A DNA stretch of 64,000 nucleotides from Candidatus Methylopumilus sp. (GTDB lineage Bacteria > Pseudomonadota > Gammaproteobacteria > Burkholderiales > Methylophilaceae), in NCBI GenBank assembly GCA_024640945.1, contig JAHEEA010000002.1, positions 1 through 64,000 on the forward strand, written 5' to 3'. The notes beneath the pieces are model-generated. The model made no database searches and was not told the DNA's origin. It saw only the letters and a program-made list of their open reading frames with translations. The first letter of the stretch is position 1, and each line of letters opens with the position of its first letter. This document shows, in pieces, positions 52,291 through 61,146 of this stretch. The position numbers and the translations under genes were made by a program.

Positions 52291-53409
52291 ATGAATCAAA
52301 ATACGCCTTCTTCTTTTGCCGGACTTGAACATCTTGCAACGGCGATCATTCTTTTAGATGACCACCTTAAAGTCACTTATGCCAATCCAGGGGCAGAGGT
52401 GCTTTTTGCACTGAGCGCAAAACAAATTGTCGGACAATCAATCTCACAGGTTTTTCCTGGCTGCGATATCTTATGTTCTGCTGTAGAAAACTCATTAAGA
52501 ACCAACAGCCCATTCCGAGAGCACGAGTTTTCAATTACTACACCAAGGCAAGCTTCTCTAGCAGTTACCTGCACAGTGACGCCGGTTGACCAGCCTCCAG
52601 CATCACTGGTGCTTGAGTTCCAGCAAATGGATCAACAGCTTCGTATTGCTCGTGAAGAAAGAATGTTAATTCATCAACAAGCCAATACTGAATTACTAAG
52701 AAATCTTGCTCACGAAATTCGCAATCCATTAGGTGGACTCAGAGGTGCGGCGCAACTACTTGAACATGAACTGCCAGACCCAAGCTTGCGTGAATATACT
52801 CAGGTCATCATTAAAGAAGCTGACCGATTACAACTTTTAATGGATCGATTATTGGTACCACATCGTGTACCAAAATATGAACCGACTAATATTCACGAAG
52901 TCCTCGAGCGCGTAAGAAGTTTGTTGCTGGCAGAGTCACCACAAAATGCTTCTAAAGATCATCCAAAAGCGATTACTGTAAAACGCGATTATGACACCAG
53001 CCTACCTGACATTATTGGCGATAGAGAAAAACTGATTCAAGCTGTACTCAATATTGCCCGCAATGCAGCTCAAGCAATGCAAGCAAGCGGTCAACAAAAT
53101 GGTGAAATCACCCTAAGAACCCGTGCTGAACGTCAAGTGACTTTAGCCAAGAAGCGCTATCGCGTCGCCATCAAATTACAAATTATTGATAATGGCCCAG
53201 GCATCCCCGCTGAAATTCGCGATCGGATTTTCTATCCCCTTGTTTCTGGCCGTGAAGGCGGATCTGGGCTCGGGCTAACATTAGCGCAAACATTTATCAC
53301 ACAACATCACGGGATGATTGAGTGTGAAAGCGAACCTGGTCGCACATGCTTTACGATTTTATTGCCAATCGAAAGCACGGCCATGAAAACAATCTCAAGT
53401 AAGCAATAA
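52291..53409 (+). CDS. glnL: Nitrogen regulation sensor kinase NtrB
   Basis: 372 residues. An N-terminal PAS domain (about 10-110), the phosphorylated His141 in LAHEIRNPLGGLRGAA, and an ATP domain with NIARNAAQAM and DNGPGIP near 305. No membrane segment: a cytoplasmic kinase controlled by PII. It phosphorylates NtrC when nitrogen is short. ATG at 52291 is chosen because the PAS domain follows directly; the frame to 52249 would start upstream of the sigma-54 promoter. No Shine-Dalgarno is visible before it. Confidence 0.95.
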   Translation: MNQNTPSSFAGLEHLATAIILLDDHLKVTYANPGAEVLFALSAKQIVGQSISQVFPGCDILCSAVENSLRTNSPFREHEFSITTPRQASLAVTCTVTPVDQPPASLVLEFQQMDQQLRIAREERMLIHQQANTELLRNLAHEIRNPLGGLRGAAQLLEHELPDPSLREYTQVIIKEADRLQLLMDRLLVPHRVPKYEPTNIHEVLERVRSLLLAESPQNASKDHPKAITVKRDYDTSLPDIIGDREKLIQAVLNIARNAAQAMQASGQQNGEITLRTRAERQVTLAKKRYRVAIKLQIIDNGPGIPAEIRDRIFYPLVSGREGGSGLGLTLAQTFITQHHGMIECESEPGRTCFTILLPIESTAMKTISSKQ

Positions 53410-53433
53410 ACAATTTTATCGGACAGGCACATA

Positions 53434-54822
53434 ATGAAACCAATTTGGATTATTGACGACGACAAATCAATACGCTGGGTATTTGAAAAAGCGCTCGCTC
53501 GCACAGAACTAGAGTTCAAAACTTTTTCTTCTGTACCGGAAGCCATGGCAGCCCTTACAAAAGAAGAACCACAAGTCATTGTCAGCGACATTCGCATGCC
53601 TAACGGATCTGGTTTAGATTTCTTACAAGACATTAAACAAAAACTTCCAGACACCCCCGTCATCATCATGACGGCCTATTCAGACTTAGAGAGTGCGGTT
53701 GCTGCTTTTCAAGGTGGCGCGTTTGAATACTTAGCAAAACCATTTGATGTTGATCAGGCAATCGACGTGATTCGCCGCGCAGTAGACGAAAGTCAGCGCC
53801 AAACACAGGAAACGGAAGCGCCTGAAGAAACACCAGAAATCATTGGCCAAGCGCCCGCAATGCAAGAAGTGTTTCGCGCTATTGGCCGTCTGAGTCGCTC
53901 ACATGCAACCGTGCTTATTAATGGCGAATCAGGTACTGGCAAAGAACTTGTTGCTAGCGCATTACATCGCCATAGCCCACGTGCAGAGAAACCTTTTATC
54001 GCGATTAATACAGCGGCCATTCCAAAAGATTTATTAGAGTCTGAGTTATTTGGGCATGAACGCGGTGCGTTTACAGGTGCTCAAGCTGCGCGCCGTGGAC
54101 GCTTTGAACAAGCAGATGGCGGCACACTATTCTTAGACGAAATTGGCGATATGCCAGCCGACTTACAAACACGTTTACTACGTGTACTTTGTGATGGTCA
54201 GTTTTATAGGATTGGCGGACATCAGCCAGTTAAAGTGAACGTTCGTATTATCGCAGCAACACATCAGGATTTAGAAGATCGCGTAAAACAAGGTCTATTC
54301 CGTGAAGACTTATTCCATCGCTTGAACGTGATTCGTCTTCGCTTGCCTGCACTCCGTGAACGACCTGAAGATATTCCATTGCTAGTAAAACACTTCCTCC
54401 AACATAGTGCACAAGAACTCGGGGTAGAAGCAAAACAACCAACATCAGCTGCACTACGATACCTCGCCACCATGAGCTGGAGCGGCAACGTACGCCAATT
54501 AGAAAATGTGTGTCACTGGCTAACAGTGATGGCGCCAGGCCAAAATATTGATGTTGCAGATTTGCCGCCAGAGTTAAAAGATGACTCAACGAAACCTTCA
54601 AGTGCGACTTCATGGCAAGAAGCATTAGCAGCAGAAGTATTTAATGCACTAGCACGTGGCGAACAAAATGTACTTGATCCCCGCACACGAGAATTTGAAA
54701 AAATCTTAATTACGCAAGCTTTGCAACACACGAATGGAAGACGTATTGAAGCAGCAACACAGCTTGGAATGGGTAGAAATACACTGACTAGAAAGATCCA
54801 AGAACTGGGCATTGAAGATTAA
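53434..54822 (+). CDS. glnG: Nitrogen regulation response regulator NtrC
   Basis: 462 residues: receiver domain with Asp52 ([13 protein letters not shown]), AAA+ sigma-54 activator domain with [11 protein letters not shown] near 170 and the sigma-54 contact loop GAFTGA near 219, and a Fis-type helix-turn-helix at the end ([20 protein letters not shown]). Phosphorylated NtrC activates sigma-54 promoters. It follows ntrB by 24 nt. The three sigma-54 promoters of this window are likely targets. Confidence 0.98.
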   Translation: MKPIWIIDDDKSIRWVFEKALARTELEFKTFSSVPEAMAALTKEEPQVIVSDIRMPNGSGLDFLQDIKQKLPDTPVIIMTAYSDLESAVAAFQGGAFEYLAKPFDVDQAIDVIRRAVDESQRQTQETEAPEETPEIIGQAPAMQEVFRAIGRLSRSHATVLINGESGTGKELVASALHRHSPRAEKPFIAINTAAIPKDLLESELFGHERGAFTGAQAARRGRFEQADGGTLFLDEIGDMPADLQTRLLRVLCDGQFYRIGGHQPVKVNVRIIAATHQDLEDRVKQGLFREDLFHRLNVIRLRLPALRERPEDIPLLVKHFLQHSAQELGVEAKQPTSAALRYLATMSWSGNVRQLENVCHWLTVMAPGQNIDVADLPPELKDDSTKPSSATSWQEALAAEVFNALARGEQNVLDPRTREFEKILITQALQHTNGRRIEAATQLGMGRNTLTRKIQELGIED

Positions 54823-54950
54823 ACATCTAATGAAAATCATTAGGTATCTTTAATGACTACGGGTAGTGCTAAGTTTTTGGAAGTGCGTAATATACATACA
54901 CGCGCAATGTCATCAGACAAAGCGAAACAATAATACTTAGGAGAATTACT

Positions 54951-55022
54951 ATGTGGACTAAACCAGCTGCTACTGAAATGCGTTTTGGCTTTGAAGTTAC
55001 TATGTACGTAATGAACAAGTAA
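54951..55022 (+). CDS. pqqA: Coenzyme PQQ precursor peptide PqqA (orphan)
   Basis: 23 residues beginning [20 protein letters not shown] and ending in Lys. The Glu and Tyr that are joined to make pyrroloquinoline quinone are in the motif EVTMY (Glu15, Tyr19), with the family [10 protein letters not shown] context. AGGAG lies 7 nt before the ATG and a terminator follows. No pqqB, C, D or E is adjacent: mltA follows on the other strand. PQQ is the cofactor of methanol dehydrogenases. Confidence 0.95.
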   Translation: MWTKPAATEMRFGFEVTMYVMNK

Positions 55023-55035
55023 TTTTAAAGATTTG

Positions 55036-55064
55036 AAAAAAGGAGCCTAAGGCTCCTTTTTTAT
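55036..55064. terminator. Terminator of pqqA, shared with mltA
   Basis: AAAAAGGAGCC and GGCTCCTTTTT around TAA, with A and T runs. It touches the mltA stop codon on the minus strand and can act both ways. Confidence 0.9.
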
Positions 55065-56308
55065 TGCCCGTTATTTAAAGCAGGCTTAGGAAGCTGAAAA
55101 CCTTTAGGTAGCAAGACCCAGATTTTTCCGCTTTGCTTCATCGCACCAGCTTGCTTGCCTGCATCATTGCCAGCACCCCAGAAAAAGTCAGCTCTCACAC
55201 CGCCCTTAATTGCACCGCCCGTATCTTGAGCCATCATTAAGCGTTGAAGCGGTTTATTAGTAAACGGCAAATTGGTAGATAAAAATATCGGCGCACCTAG
55301 TGGAACAAATTTTGGATCGACTGCAACAACACGCTCAGCCAAGATTGGCGCACCTATAGCACCAAGCGGGCCAGGTAACCCAGCAGGTAGCTCTCTAAAG
55401 AAAACATAACTTGGATTTGCATTAAGCAATTCACGCAATTTAGTCGGATTCTTTTTTGCCCAATCTTTAATCCCTTGCATAGAAGCTTTATCAGCGGTCA
55501 ATTCGCCCTTCTCAATTAACAAACGACCAATCGATTGATACGACTGTCCGTTTTGGTCGGCATAGCCAACGTGCATTTTTTCTCCGTTATCTAGATGCAC
55601 CATGCCAGACCCTTGAATCTGAAGGAAGAACAAATCAATCTGGTCATCAACCCAAACAAACTCACGGCCCTGAAGAGGTGAATTGTCTGTTTCAATTTCC
55701 CCTCGGTTGTAATAAGGAATTAACTTAGTCCCGACCACACGACCACGAACGCGCTTATTAGCTAACTCAGGAAAAAGACTCGCCAACTCGACAGTAATTA
55801 AATCATCAGGGCGGGCATATAGTGGGAAACGATATTGATCATTTTTACTTCGACTGCCTTTAATCACTGGTTCGTAATATCCCGTGATCAAACCTGACTC
55901 GGTCCCGTCGACATTCGTCGCACGATAAACAGAAAAATTCTTTTTAAAATACTCAGTAATTTTTGACTTGCTTGGATTTTTTAATTGGTCAGCTTCATTA
56001 CACACAGCCTGCCATGCCGGCTTTGCTTTTAGGGCAGAACAACCTAACACCCACGCTGGCCAAGCCTTGGTTACATCATCTTTTGCTATGCCATCTAAAT
56101 CACTCCACTGAGCAGGCTTAAGCAAACTATAATCAGGTATTTTAAGTGCCTCGGCTTTTGCTGCTTCTGGGCATTTACAAACTGGAGCAGCTGCCAAAGG
56201 AGGTGGCGGCGCTGAAACTGTCTCGGCCGGAGTGCTTGGCTGCGTTTGCCAAAAACTACATGCATTTAAAAATAAAACGAGAAGAACAAAAGAAAATTGA
56301 ATGTTCAT
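55061..56308 (-). CDS. mltA: Membrane-bound lytic murein transglycosylase A
   Basis: 415 residues. Lipobox LNAC at residues 14-17, a Pro/Ala-rich linker, then the MltA domain (TGYYEPVIKGSRSKN near 145) and the 3D domain with catalytic Asp in MMAQDTGGAIKGGVRADFFWG near 370. It cleaves glycan strands in the outer membrane-facing periplasm. It is last of the thiS-thiG-apaG-mltA run. Confidence 0.95.
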   Translation of the reverse strand: MNIQFSFVLLVLFLNACSFWQTQPSTPAETVSAPPPPLAAAPVCKCPEAAKAEALKIPDYSLLKPAQWSDLDGIAKDDVTKAWPAWVLGCSALKAKPAWQAVCNEADQLKNPSKSKITEYFKKNFSVYRATNVDGTESGLITGYYEPVIKGSRSKNDQYRFPLYARPDDLITVELASLFPELANKRVRGRVVGTKLIPYYNRGEIETDNSPLQGREFVWVDDQIDLFFLQIQGSGMVHLDNGEKMHVGYADQNGQSYQSIGRLLIEKGELTADKASMQGIKDWAKKNPTKLRELLNANPSYVFFRELPAGLPGPLGAIGAPILAERVVAVDPKFVPLGAPIFLSTNLPFTNKPLQRLMMAQDTGGAIKGGVRADFFWGAGNDAGKQAGAMKQSGKIWVLLPKGFQLPKPALNNGQ

Positions 56309-56316
56309 TGCCGGAC

Positions 56317-56700
56317 CTAATGCAACACTCTAGGCATTGCTAATGTAAAAGGAGAAATAGGCACATCAAATTGCGTGCCATCTACTGCGGTAAATTGATA
56401 ACTACCCTGCATCGTACCAACAGGCGTATTCAGCATGGTGCCACTTGTGTATTCAAAGGATGCACCAGGTTCTAACAAAGGCTGCTCACCCACAACCCCC
56501 AAGCCACGGACTTCTTGAATTTTGTTATTGGAATCAGTAATGACCCAATGACGACTAATTAACTGTGCAGCAACATTACCAGTATTGGTAATGTTAATGG
56601 TGTATGAAAAAACATGCTGACTGTTATCAATATCAGATTGGTCAGCTAAGTAAGTTGTTCTTATCGTCACCAAACAATCATATTTTTTATCAGCTGTCAT
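56317..56700 (-). CDS. apaG: ApaG family protein
   Basis: 127 residues. The immunoglobulin-like ApaG domain shows SRHWVITDSNNKIQEVRGLG near 51 and MQGSYQF near 97. The name is linked to cobalt and magnesium phenotypes in Salmonella; the molecular role is unclear. ATG at 56700, 7 nt after the thiG stop. Confidence 0.95.
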   Translation of the reverse strand: MTADKKYDCLVTIRTTYLADQSDIDNSQHVFSYTINITNTGNVAAQLISRHWVITDSNNKIQEVRGLGVVGEQPLLEPGASFEYTSGTMLNTPVGTMQGSYQFTAVDGTQFDVPISPFTLAMPRVLH

Positions 56701-56707
56701 CGAATGC

Positions 56708-57493
56708 CTAAGCAATTAAACCCGTAGTTGGTGAACTTGGTGTTGCCGAATAAAGTTTCTTGGCCATACGTCCAGCAAGAAACGCCTCACGACCAGCCTC
56801 AACAGCCTTCTTCATTGCGGAAGCCATTAAAATAGGATTATTGGCACCCGCAATCGCTGTGTTCATCAAAATGCCAGCACACCCCAGCTCCATCGCAATC
56901 GCTGCATCCGAAGCAGTACCCACACCAGCATCCACCAGCACAGGCACTTGAGCATTTTCAATAATAATTTGTAGATTCCATGGATTTAAAATCCCCATGC
57001 CAGACCCAATCAATGAGGCTAAAGGCATCACCGCACAACAACCAATTTCTTCTAATTGCTTGCAGATAATCGGATCATCAGACGTGTACACCATTACATC
57101 AAAACCATCTTTAACCAAAATCTCAGCGGCTTTAATCGTCTCAATCACATTCGGATATAAAGTATTAGGATCACCTAACACTTCCAACTTCACCAGCTTA
57201 TGGCCATCCAATAATTCACGTGCTAAACGTAAAGTACGCACCGCATCATCTGCTGAATAACAACCTGCCGTATTCGGCAAATAAGTAAATTCTTCTGGTG
57301 GCAAATAATCGAGCAACGAAGGCTCGCCTGAATTCTGGCCGATATTTGTACGACGAATAGCAACCGTCACAATTTCCGCACCGGAAGCATCAATCGCCGC
57401 GCGCGTTTCTGTGAAGTCTTTATATTTACCCGTACCCACTAACAAACGTGAGTTGTAAGATTTACCCGCAATATTTAATGTGTTTGTGCTCAT
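56708..57493 (-). CDS. thiG: Thiazole synthase
   Basis: 261 residues. ATVAI-type strand [10 protein letters not shown] near 40, [19 protein letters not shown] near 77, and the phosphate loop [18 protein letters not shown] near 187. It builds the thiazole phosphate of thiamine with ThiS-thiocarboxylate. The Lys in [10 protein letters not shown] near residue 103 is the likely Schiff-base residue. Follows thiS by 31 nt. Confidence 0.97.
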   Translation of the reverse strand: MSTNTLNIAGKSYNSRLLVGTGKYKDFTETRAAIDASGAEIVTVAIRRTNIGQNSGEPSLLDYLPPEEFTYLPNTAGCYSADDAVRTLRLARELLDGHKLVKLEVLGDPNTLYPNVIETIKAAEILVKDGFDVMVYTSDDPIICKQLEEIGCCAVMPLASLIGSGMGILNPWNLQIIIENAQVPVLVDAGVGTASDAAIAMELGCAGILMNTAIAGANNPILMASAMKKAVEAGREAFLAGRMAKKLYSATPSSPTTGLIA

Positions 57494-57524
57494 CTTGATT
57501 ATCTGTCCTTAACTGCCCTGCTTT

Positions 57525-57731
57525 TTATCCTCCACCAACCGCGCCTACAATCTCCAATTTATCCCCATTTTGCAATGGAACTTCTGCAAAAGTACTTTTA
57601 GGCACAATCTCACCATTGCGCTCAATGGCTAAACGTTTACCGGTCAAGCCAAGCTTCTCAACTAAATCAGCCAATGTAGAAATAGTCGCTTCGAACTCTC
57701 TTGCTTTGCCATTGATGGTGATTTGAATCAA
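57525..57731 (-). CDS. thiS: Sulfur carrier protein ThiS
   Basis: 68 residues. Ubiquitin-like fold with start IQITINGKAREFE and end KLEIVGAVGGG; the C-terminal GG carries the thiocarboxylate used for the thiazole. TTG at 57731 is chosen by homology; TTG at 57746 would add five residues. Neither has a clear ribosome site. No TPP riboswitch is seen in the 193 nt upstream. Confidence 0.9.
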   Translation of the reverse strand: MIQITINGKAREFEATISTLADLVEKLGLTGKRLAIERNGEIVPKSTFAEVPLQNGDKLEIVGAVGGG

Positions 57732-57854
57732 TTGAATTTTTACCAAAATAGTCAGTGAAAAATAATGAATAACAACAAATGCTACTGTTGCCCTATTTTC
57801 TTAGATTTAAGGTTCTTTAGCAAACGCTATCACAGCATTTCGTTCATTAACTGT

Positions 57855-57884
57855 TTGCCATGCCGACGCCCTCATGCGTAGAAT
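57855..57884 (+). promoter_or_regulatory. Putative sigma-70 promoter of the tRNA-Gly gene
   Basis: TTGCCA (57855-57860) and TAGAAT (57879-57884), spaced 18 nt, followed by a GC-rich discriminator, end about 40 nt before the tRNA. Confidence 0.45.
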
Positions 57885-57924
57885 GCACAGCTTGCGCGCA
57901 ATCGCAGAAATACCACACCAAAAT

Positions 57925-57998
57925 GCGGATGTAGTTCAATGGTAGAACGCTAGCTTCCCAAGCTCGATACGCGGGTTCGATTCCCGTCATCCGCTCCA
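57925..57998 (+). tRNA. glyU: tRNA-Gly(CCC)
   Basis: 74 nt with encoded CCA. Acceptor arms GCGGATG and CATCCGC pair fully, the D arm is GTTC/GAAC, the anticodon loop is TTCCCAA (anticodon CCC) and the T arm is GCGGG/CCCGT with TTCGATT. It resembles the E. coli tRNA-Gly(CCC). The anticodon stem CTAGC/GCTCG has one T28-C42 mismatch. Confidence 0.95.
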
Positions 57999-58089
57999 AA
58001 TATCTCCTAATAGACATCAGCTTTTGCGCTAGAATGTAAGCTTTAAATCGCTACATTTTCATCACTAAAACTAGCAAACAAATATACCT

Positions 58090-58917
58090 ATGACAAATCT
58101 TATGCCTCCATCAGTGATGACCTTTGCAGCCACCGATCCTAGCAGCGGTGCTGGCTTGCAAGCTGACATTTTGACCTTTGCTAGCATTGGCTGCCATCCA
58201 CTTTCAGTGGTGACGGGGGTTACTGTGCAAGACACCGTAGGCGTTGAAAATATTATGGTATTTGATGCGGATTGGGTGAATGAACAAGCGCGTACTATTT
58301 TAGAAGATATGCAAGTCATGGCTTTTAAAATTGGTATGCTGGGTAGCGTAGAGAATGTGGCCGTGATTGCCGAAATTATGGCGGATTATCCAGATACGCC
58401 GTTGCTCATTGACCCAGTGCTTTCATCAGGACGTGGTGATGAACTTGCGACCGATGATATACAAGCCGCGATGATTGATTTGCTTTTCCCGCAAGCCACA
58501 ATGCTCACCCCAAACAGCATCGAAGCACGTCGCTTAGCTTATTACAATGATGATTCAGACGAAGCAGAAAATGCATCGCTCGATGAAAGTGCACAGCGCT
58601 TATTGGATATGGGTGCTGAATATGTACTCATCACCGGTACGCACGAACGCTCTAATGATGTTGTGAATACTTTATATGGTGAAGGTGGCTTAATTAAGGC
58701 TTACAACTGGGAACGATTACCGGGTAGTTATCATGGCTCCGGCTGCACACTCACTTCAGCAATTGCCGCATGTATTGCACACGGCCTCACCATGGAAGAA
58801 GCTGTTTTAGAAGCACAAGAATATACCTGGCAAACATTGAAAGCTGGCTTCCGTCCTGGTATGGGGCAATATATTCCCGACCGTATGTTTTGGGCGCGCG
58901 AAGAAGAAAGTGAATAG
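58090..58917 (+). CDS. thiD: Hydroxymethylpyrimidine (phosphate) kinase
   Basis: 275 residues. DPSSGAGLQADILTFASIG near residue 16, PLLIDPVLSSGRGDEL near 104 and the C-terminal anion-hole motif PGSYHGSGCTLTSAIAA near 217 mark a ThiD of the ribokinase fold. It phosphorylates HMP and HMP phosphate. The start could also be the ATG at 58102. It precedes thiE by 8 nt. Confidence 0.95.
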   Translation: MTNLMPPSVMTFAATDPSSGAGLQADILTFASIGCHPLSVVTGVTVQDTVGVENIMVFDADWVNEQARTILEDMQVMAFKIGMLGSVENVAVIAEIMADYPDTPLLIDPVLSSGRGDELATDDIQAAMIDLLFPQATMLTPNSIEARRLAYYNDDSDEAENASLDESAQRLLDMGAEYVLITGTHERSNDVVNTLYGEGGLIKAYNWERLPGSYHGSGCTLTSAIAACIAHGLTMEEAVLEAQEYTWQTLKAGFRPGMGQYIPDRMFWAREEESE

Positions 58918-58925
58918 CGCGTAAC

Positions 58926-59564
58926 ATGACAGCAAGCAATCGCCGTCGATTTAATATTGCAGGTCTCTACGCCATTACTCCTGATTTAGCGGATACCGAG
59001 TTACTTTGCCAAATGGTTGAAGCGAGCATCTTGGGTGGTGCACGGGTAGTGCAATACCGTAACAAAGTTGCTGACCAAAAATTACGTATTAAGCAATCGC
59101 TAGCCTTGCTAGAAGTATGTAGAAAACACGAAATTCCATTCATCATCAACGATCATGTTGAGTTATGTTTATCTATTGATGCAGATGGGGTACATATCGG
59201 CGGAGATGATGGCAATATCGCTGCAATTAAAAACATGATTGGAGAAGATAAGATACTTGGCGTCTCATGTTATGGCGAATTTGCTAGAGCAGAAGCGGCA
59301 GAAAAAGCCGGGGCAGATTACGTAGCCTTTGGCGCATGCTTTCCATCAAGCACAAAACCAAATGCACCACGCGCGGAACTGGATTTATTTACACAAGCAA
59401 AAAAACTTAATCTTCCTAGTGTTGCCATAGGAGGCATTACACTAGAAAATGCCGCATCCGTTGCAGAAGCAGGTGCTGACGCTATTGCGGTAATTGGCGA
59501 ATTATTTAAGCAAGAGCACGATAAAATTCGGTCTACTGCACAACAATTTTCATCTATTTTTTAA
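58926..59564 (+). CDS. thiE: Thiamine-phosphate synthase
   Basis: 212 residues. Start YAITPDLADTELL, QYRNKVADQKL near residue 43, INDHVELCLSIDADGVHIGG near 79 and VAIGGITLENA near 172. It couples the pyrimidine and thiazole halves to thiamine phosphate. It follows thiD and is followed by hemL after 20 nt. Confidence 0.97.
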   Translation: MTASNRRRFNIAGLYAITPDLADTELLCQMVEASILGGARVVQYRNKVADQKLRIKQSLALLEVCRKHEIPFIINDHVELCLSIDADGVHIGGDDGNIAAIKNMIGEDKILGVSCYGEFARAEAAEKAGADYVAFGACFPSSTKPNAPRAELDLFTQAKKLNLPSVAIGGITLENAASVAEAGADAIAVIGELFKQEHDKIRSTAQQFSSIF

Positions 59565-59584
59565 GCTTTTAAGAGCACATAACC

Positions 59585-60871
59585 ATGACTTCAAGAAATC
59601 AAAGCCTTTTCGAAAAATCTCAAAAACTTATCCCTGGTGGCGTTAATTCACCAGTGCGCGCTTTTCGCTCTGTAGGTGGAACACCAGTGTTTTTTAAACG
59701 CGGCCTAGGTTCTAAATTATGGGATGAAGATGACAAGCAATATATTGACTACATTGGCTCATGGGGGCCAATGATTTTAGGCCACGCGCATCCAGAAGTG
59801 ATTAACACCGTGCGCGAAGTCGCTGGTAATAGTTTATCTTTTGGCGCACCAACTGCACGTGAATTAGACATGGCAGAAATGATCCAAAAACTGGTACCAA
59901 GCATGGAACAAGTTCGTCTTGTAAGCTCGGGCACCGAAGCGACGATGAGCGCGATTCGCGTAGCGCGTGGTTTTACAGGCCGAAGCAAGATCGTGAAATT
60001 TGAAGGTTGTTACCACGGCCACGCTGATGCACTTTTAGTGAAGGCAGGCTCAGGCTTACTCACATTTGGCACACCAAGCTCAGCTGGCGTACCACCAGAA
60101 GTTGCAGCCCACACGCTCACTCTGAATTACAACGATATCGAAGGTGTTAAAACTTTATTCAATGAAATTGGCGATGAAATTGCCTGCATTATTGTTGAAG
60201 CGGTGGCTGGCAATATGAACCTCGTCACGCCGATTAAAGGATTCTTGGAAACCTTACGTGAAGAATGTACTAAGCATGGTGCAATATTAATTTTTGATGA
60301 GGTCATGACAGGCTTCCGCGTTGCTCTAGGTGGTGCTCAAGCGCTTTACAATGTAAAACCTGACATGACGACCTTAGGCAAAGTAATCGGTGGTGGCTTG
60401 CCAGTAGGTGCATTTGGCGGCCGTGCTGACATCATGCAATGCTTAGCACCAGTTGGGCCGGTATACCAAGCGGGCACATTGTCAGGCAATCCAGTGGCGG
60501 TTGCTGCTGGCATGAAAACATTAGAACTGATTCAAGCGCCTAGCTTTCATGACAAATTAAGCGCAAGCACTCACAAACTAATGCAAGGCTTAAGCGATGC
60601 CGCCAAAGAGGCTGGCATTGATTTTTGCACGCAATCAGTGGGTGGCATGTTTGGTCTTTATTTCAGCAAAACCGTACCAACGAGCTTTGATGAGATTATG
60701 AAGACAGATAAAGAGGCGTTTAATCACTTCTTCCACTTCATGTTAGACGAAGGCATTTACCTTGCCCCATCAGCGTTTGAAGCTGGATTTGTGTCTGCGG
60801 CACATACTGAAGAAGACATTGCAGCGACGATTGCAGCTGCCAAAAAGAGCTTTGCAAAACTAAAAGCCTAA
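59585..60871 (+). CDS. hemL: Glutamate-1-semialdehyde 2,1-aminomutase
   Basis: 428 residues. [18 protein letters not shown] at the start, [15 protein letters not shown] near 57, and the pyridoxal-phosphate lysine in [17 protein letters not shown] near 265. Makes 5-aminolevulinate for haem and cobalamin synthesis. It follows thiDE. Confidence 0.98.
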   Translation: MTSRNQSLFEKSQKLIPGGVNSPVRAFRSVGGTPVFFKRGLGSKLWDEDDKQYIDYIGSWGPMILGHAHPEVINTVREVAGNSLSFGAPTARELDMAEMIQKLVPSMEQVRLVSSGTEATMSAIRVARGFTGRSKIVKFEGCYHGHADALLVKAGSGLLTFGTPSSAGVPPEVAAHTLTLNYNDIEGVKTLFNEIGDEIACIIVEAVAGNMNLVTPIKGFLETLREECTKHGAILIFDEVMTGFRVALGGAQALYNVKPDMTTLGKVIGGGLPVGAFGGRADIMQCLAPVGPVYQAGTLSGNPVAVAAGMKTLELIQAPSFHDKLSASTHKLMQGLSDAAKEAGIDFCTQSVGGMFGLYFSKTVPTSFDEIMKTDKEAFNHFFHFMLDEGIYLAPSAFEAGFVSAAHTEEDIAATIAAAKKSFAKLKA

Positions 60872-60948
60872 ATCACTAAAATCTGGCGCATATATTGCTC
60901 ACTAAAAATAGCGATAGATTTAAGCGCAAAGCTTGAAGCTAAAGGCTA

Positions 60949-61023
60949 ATGAAAGTAGAATTACAAGGTTTCACCGCAAAATATGTCGATATTTTTCAAT
61001 TGATTTACCAAGAATTGAAATGA
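60949..61023 (+). CDS. Possible small ORF upstream of the gltB leader
   Basis: A 24-codon frame starting MKVELQGFTAKYVDIFQLIY and ending in QELK, just before the structured gltB leader. AAAGG lies only 3 nt before the ATG, closer than ideal. It could be a leader peptide or a chance frame; there is no run of Glu or Gln codons of the classical attenuation type. Confidence 0.2.
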   Translation: MKVELQGFTAKYVDIFQLIYQELK

Positions 61024-61054
61024 CTTATTAATTTAGCGGCTTAATTTACATCTT

Positions 61055-61084
61055 CCCGTGCGCTTGAAAGCAAGTGTAGACGGG
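61055..61084 (+). promoter_or_regulatory. Leader hairpin 1 upstream of gltB
   Basis: CCCGT/ACGGG closes an extended hairpin whose inner stem is CGCTTG/CAAGTG around an AAAG loop. The 3-prime arm continues into GGGTT (61083-61087), which is complementary to AACCC (61100-61104) at the top of the next hairpin, so the two structures can compete. Confidence 0.6.
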
Positions 61085-61089
61085 GTTAG

Positions 61090-61125
61090 CGGACACCAAA
61101 ACCCTCGATTTGGTGTCCGTTTTTA
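61090..61125 (+). terminator. Intrinsic terminator in the gltB leader, loop complementary to the gltB ribosome site
   Basis: CGGACACCAAA and TTTGGTGTCCG form a perfect 11-bp stem with loop ACCCTCGA, followed by TTTTTA. It ends 22 nt before the gltB ATG. CCCTCG in the loop is the exact complement of CGAGGG at 61135-61140, which contains the likely gltB Shine-Dalgarno (GAGGG, 6 nt before ATG). It may act as attenuator, translation blocker, or the 3-prime end of a small RNA. Confidence 0.85.
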
Positions 61126-61146
61126 TCAGTATGACGAGGGATAGGA

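Noticed and set aside
57732-57924. TPP riboswitch before thiS
   Set aside because: None of the THI-box conserved parts is found on the minus strand; only thiC has one.
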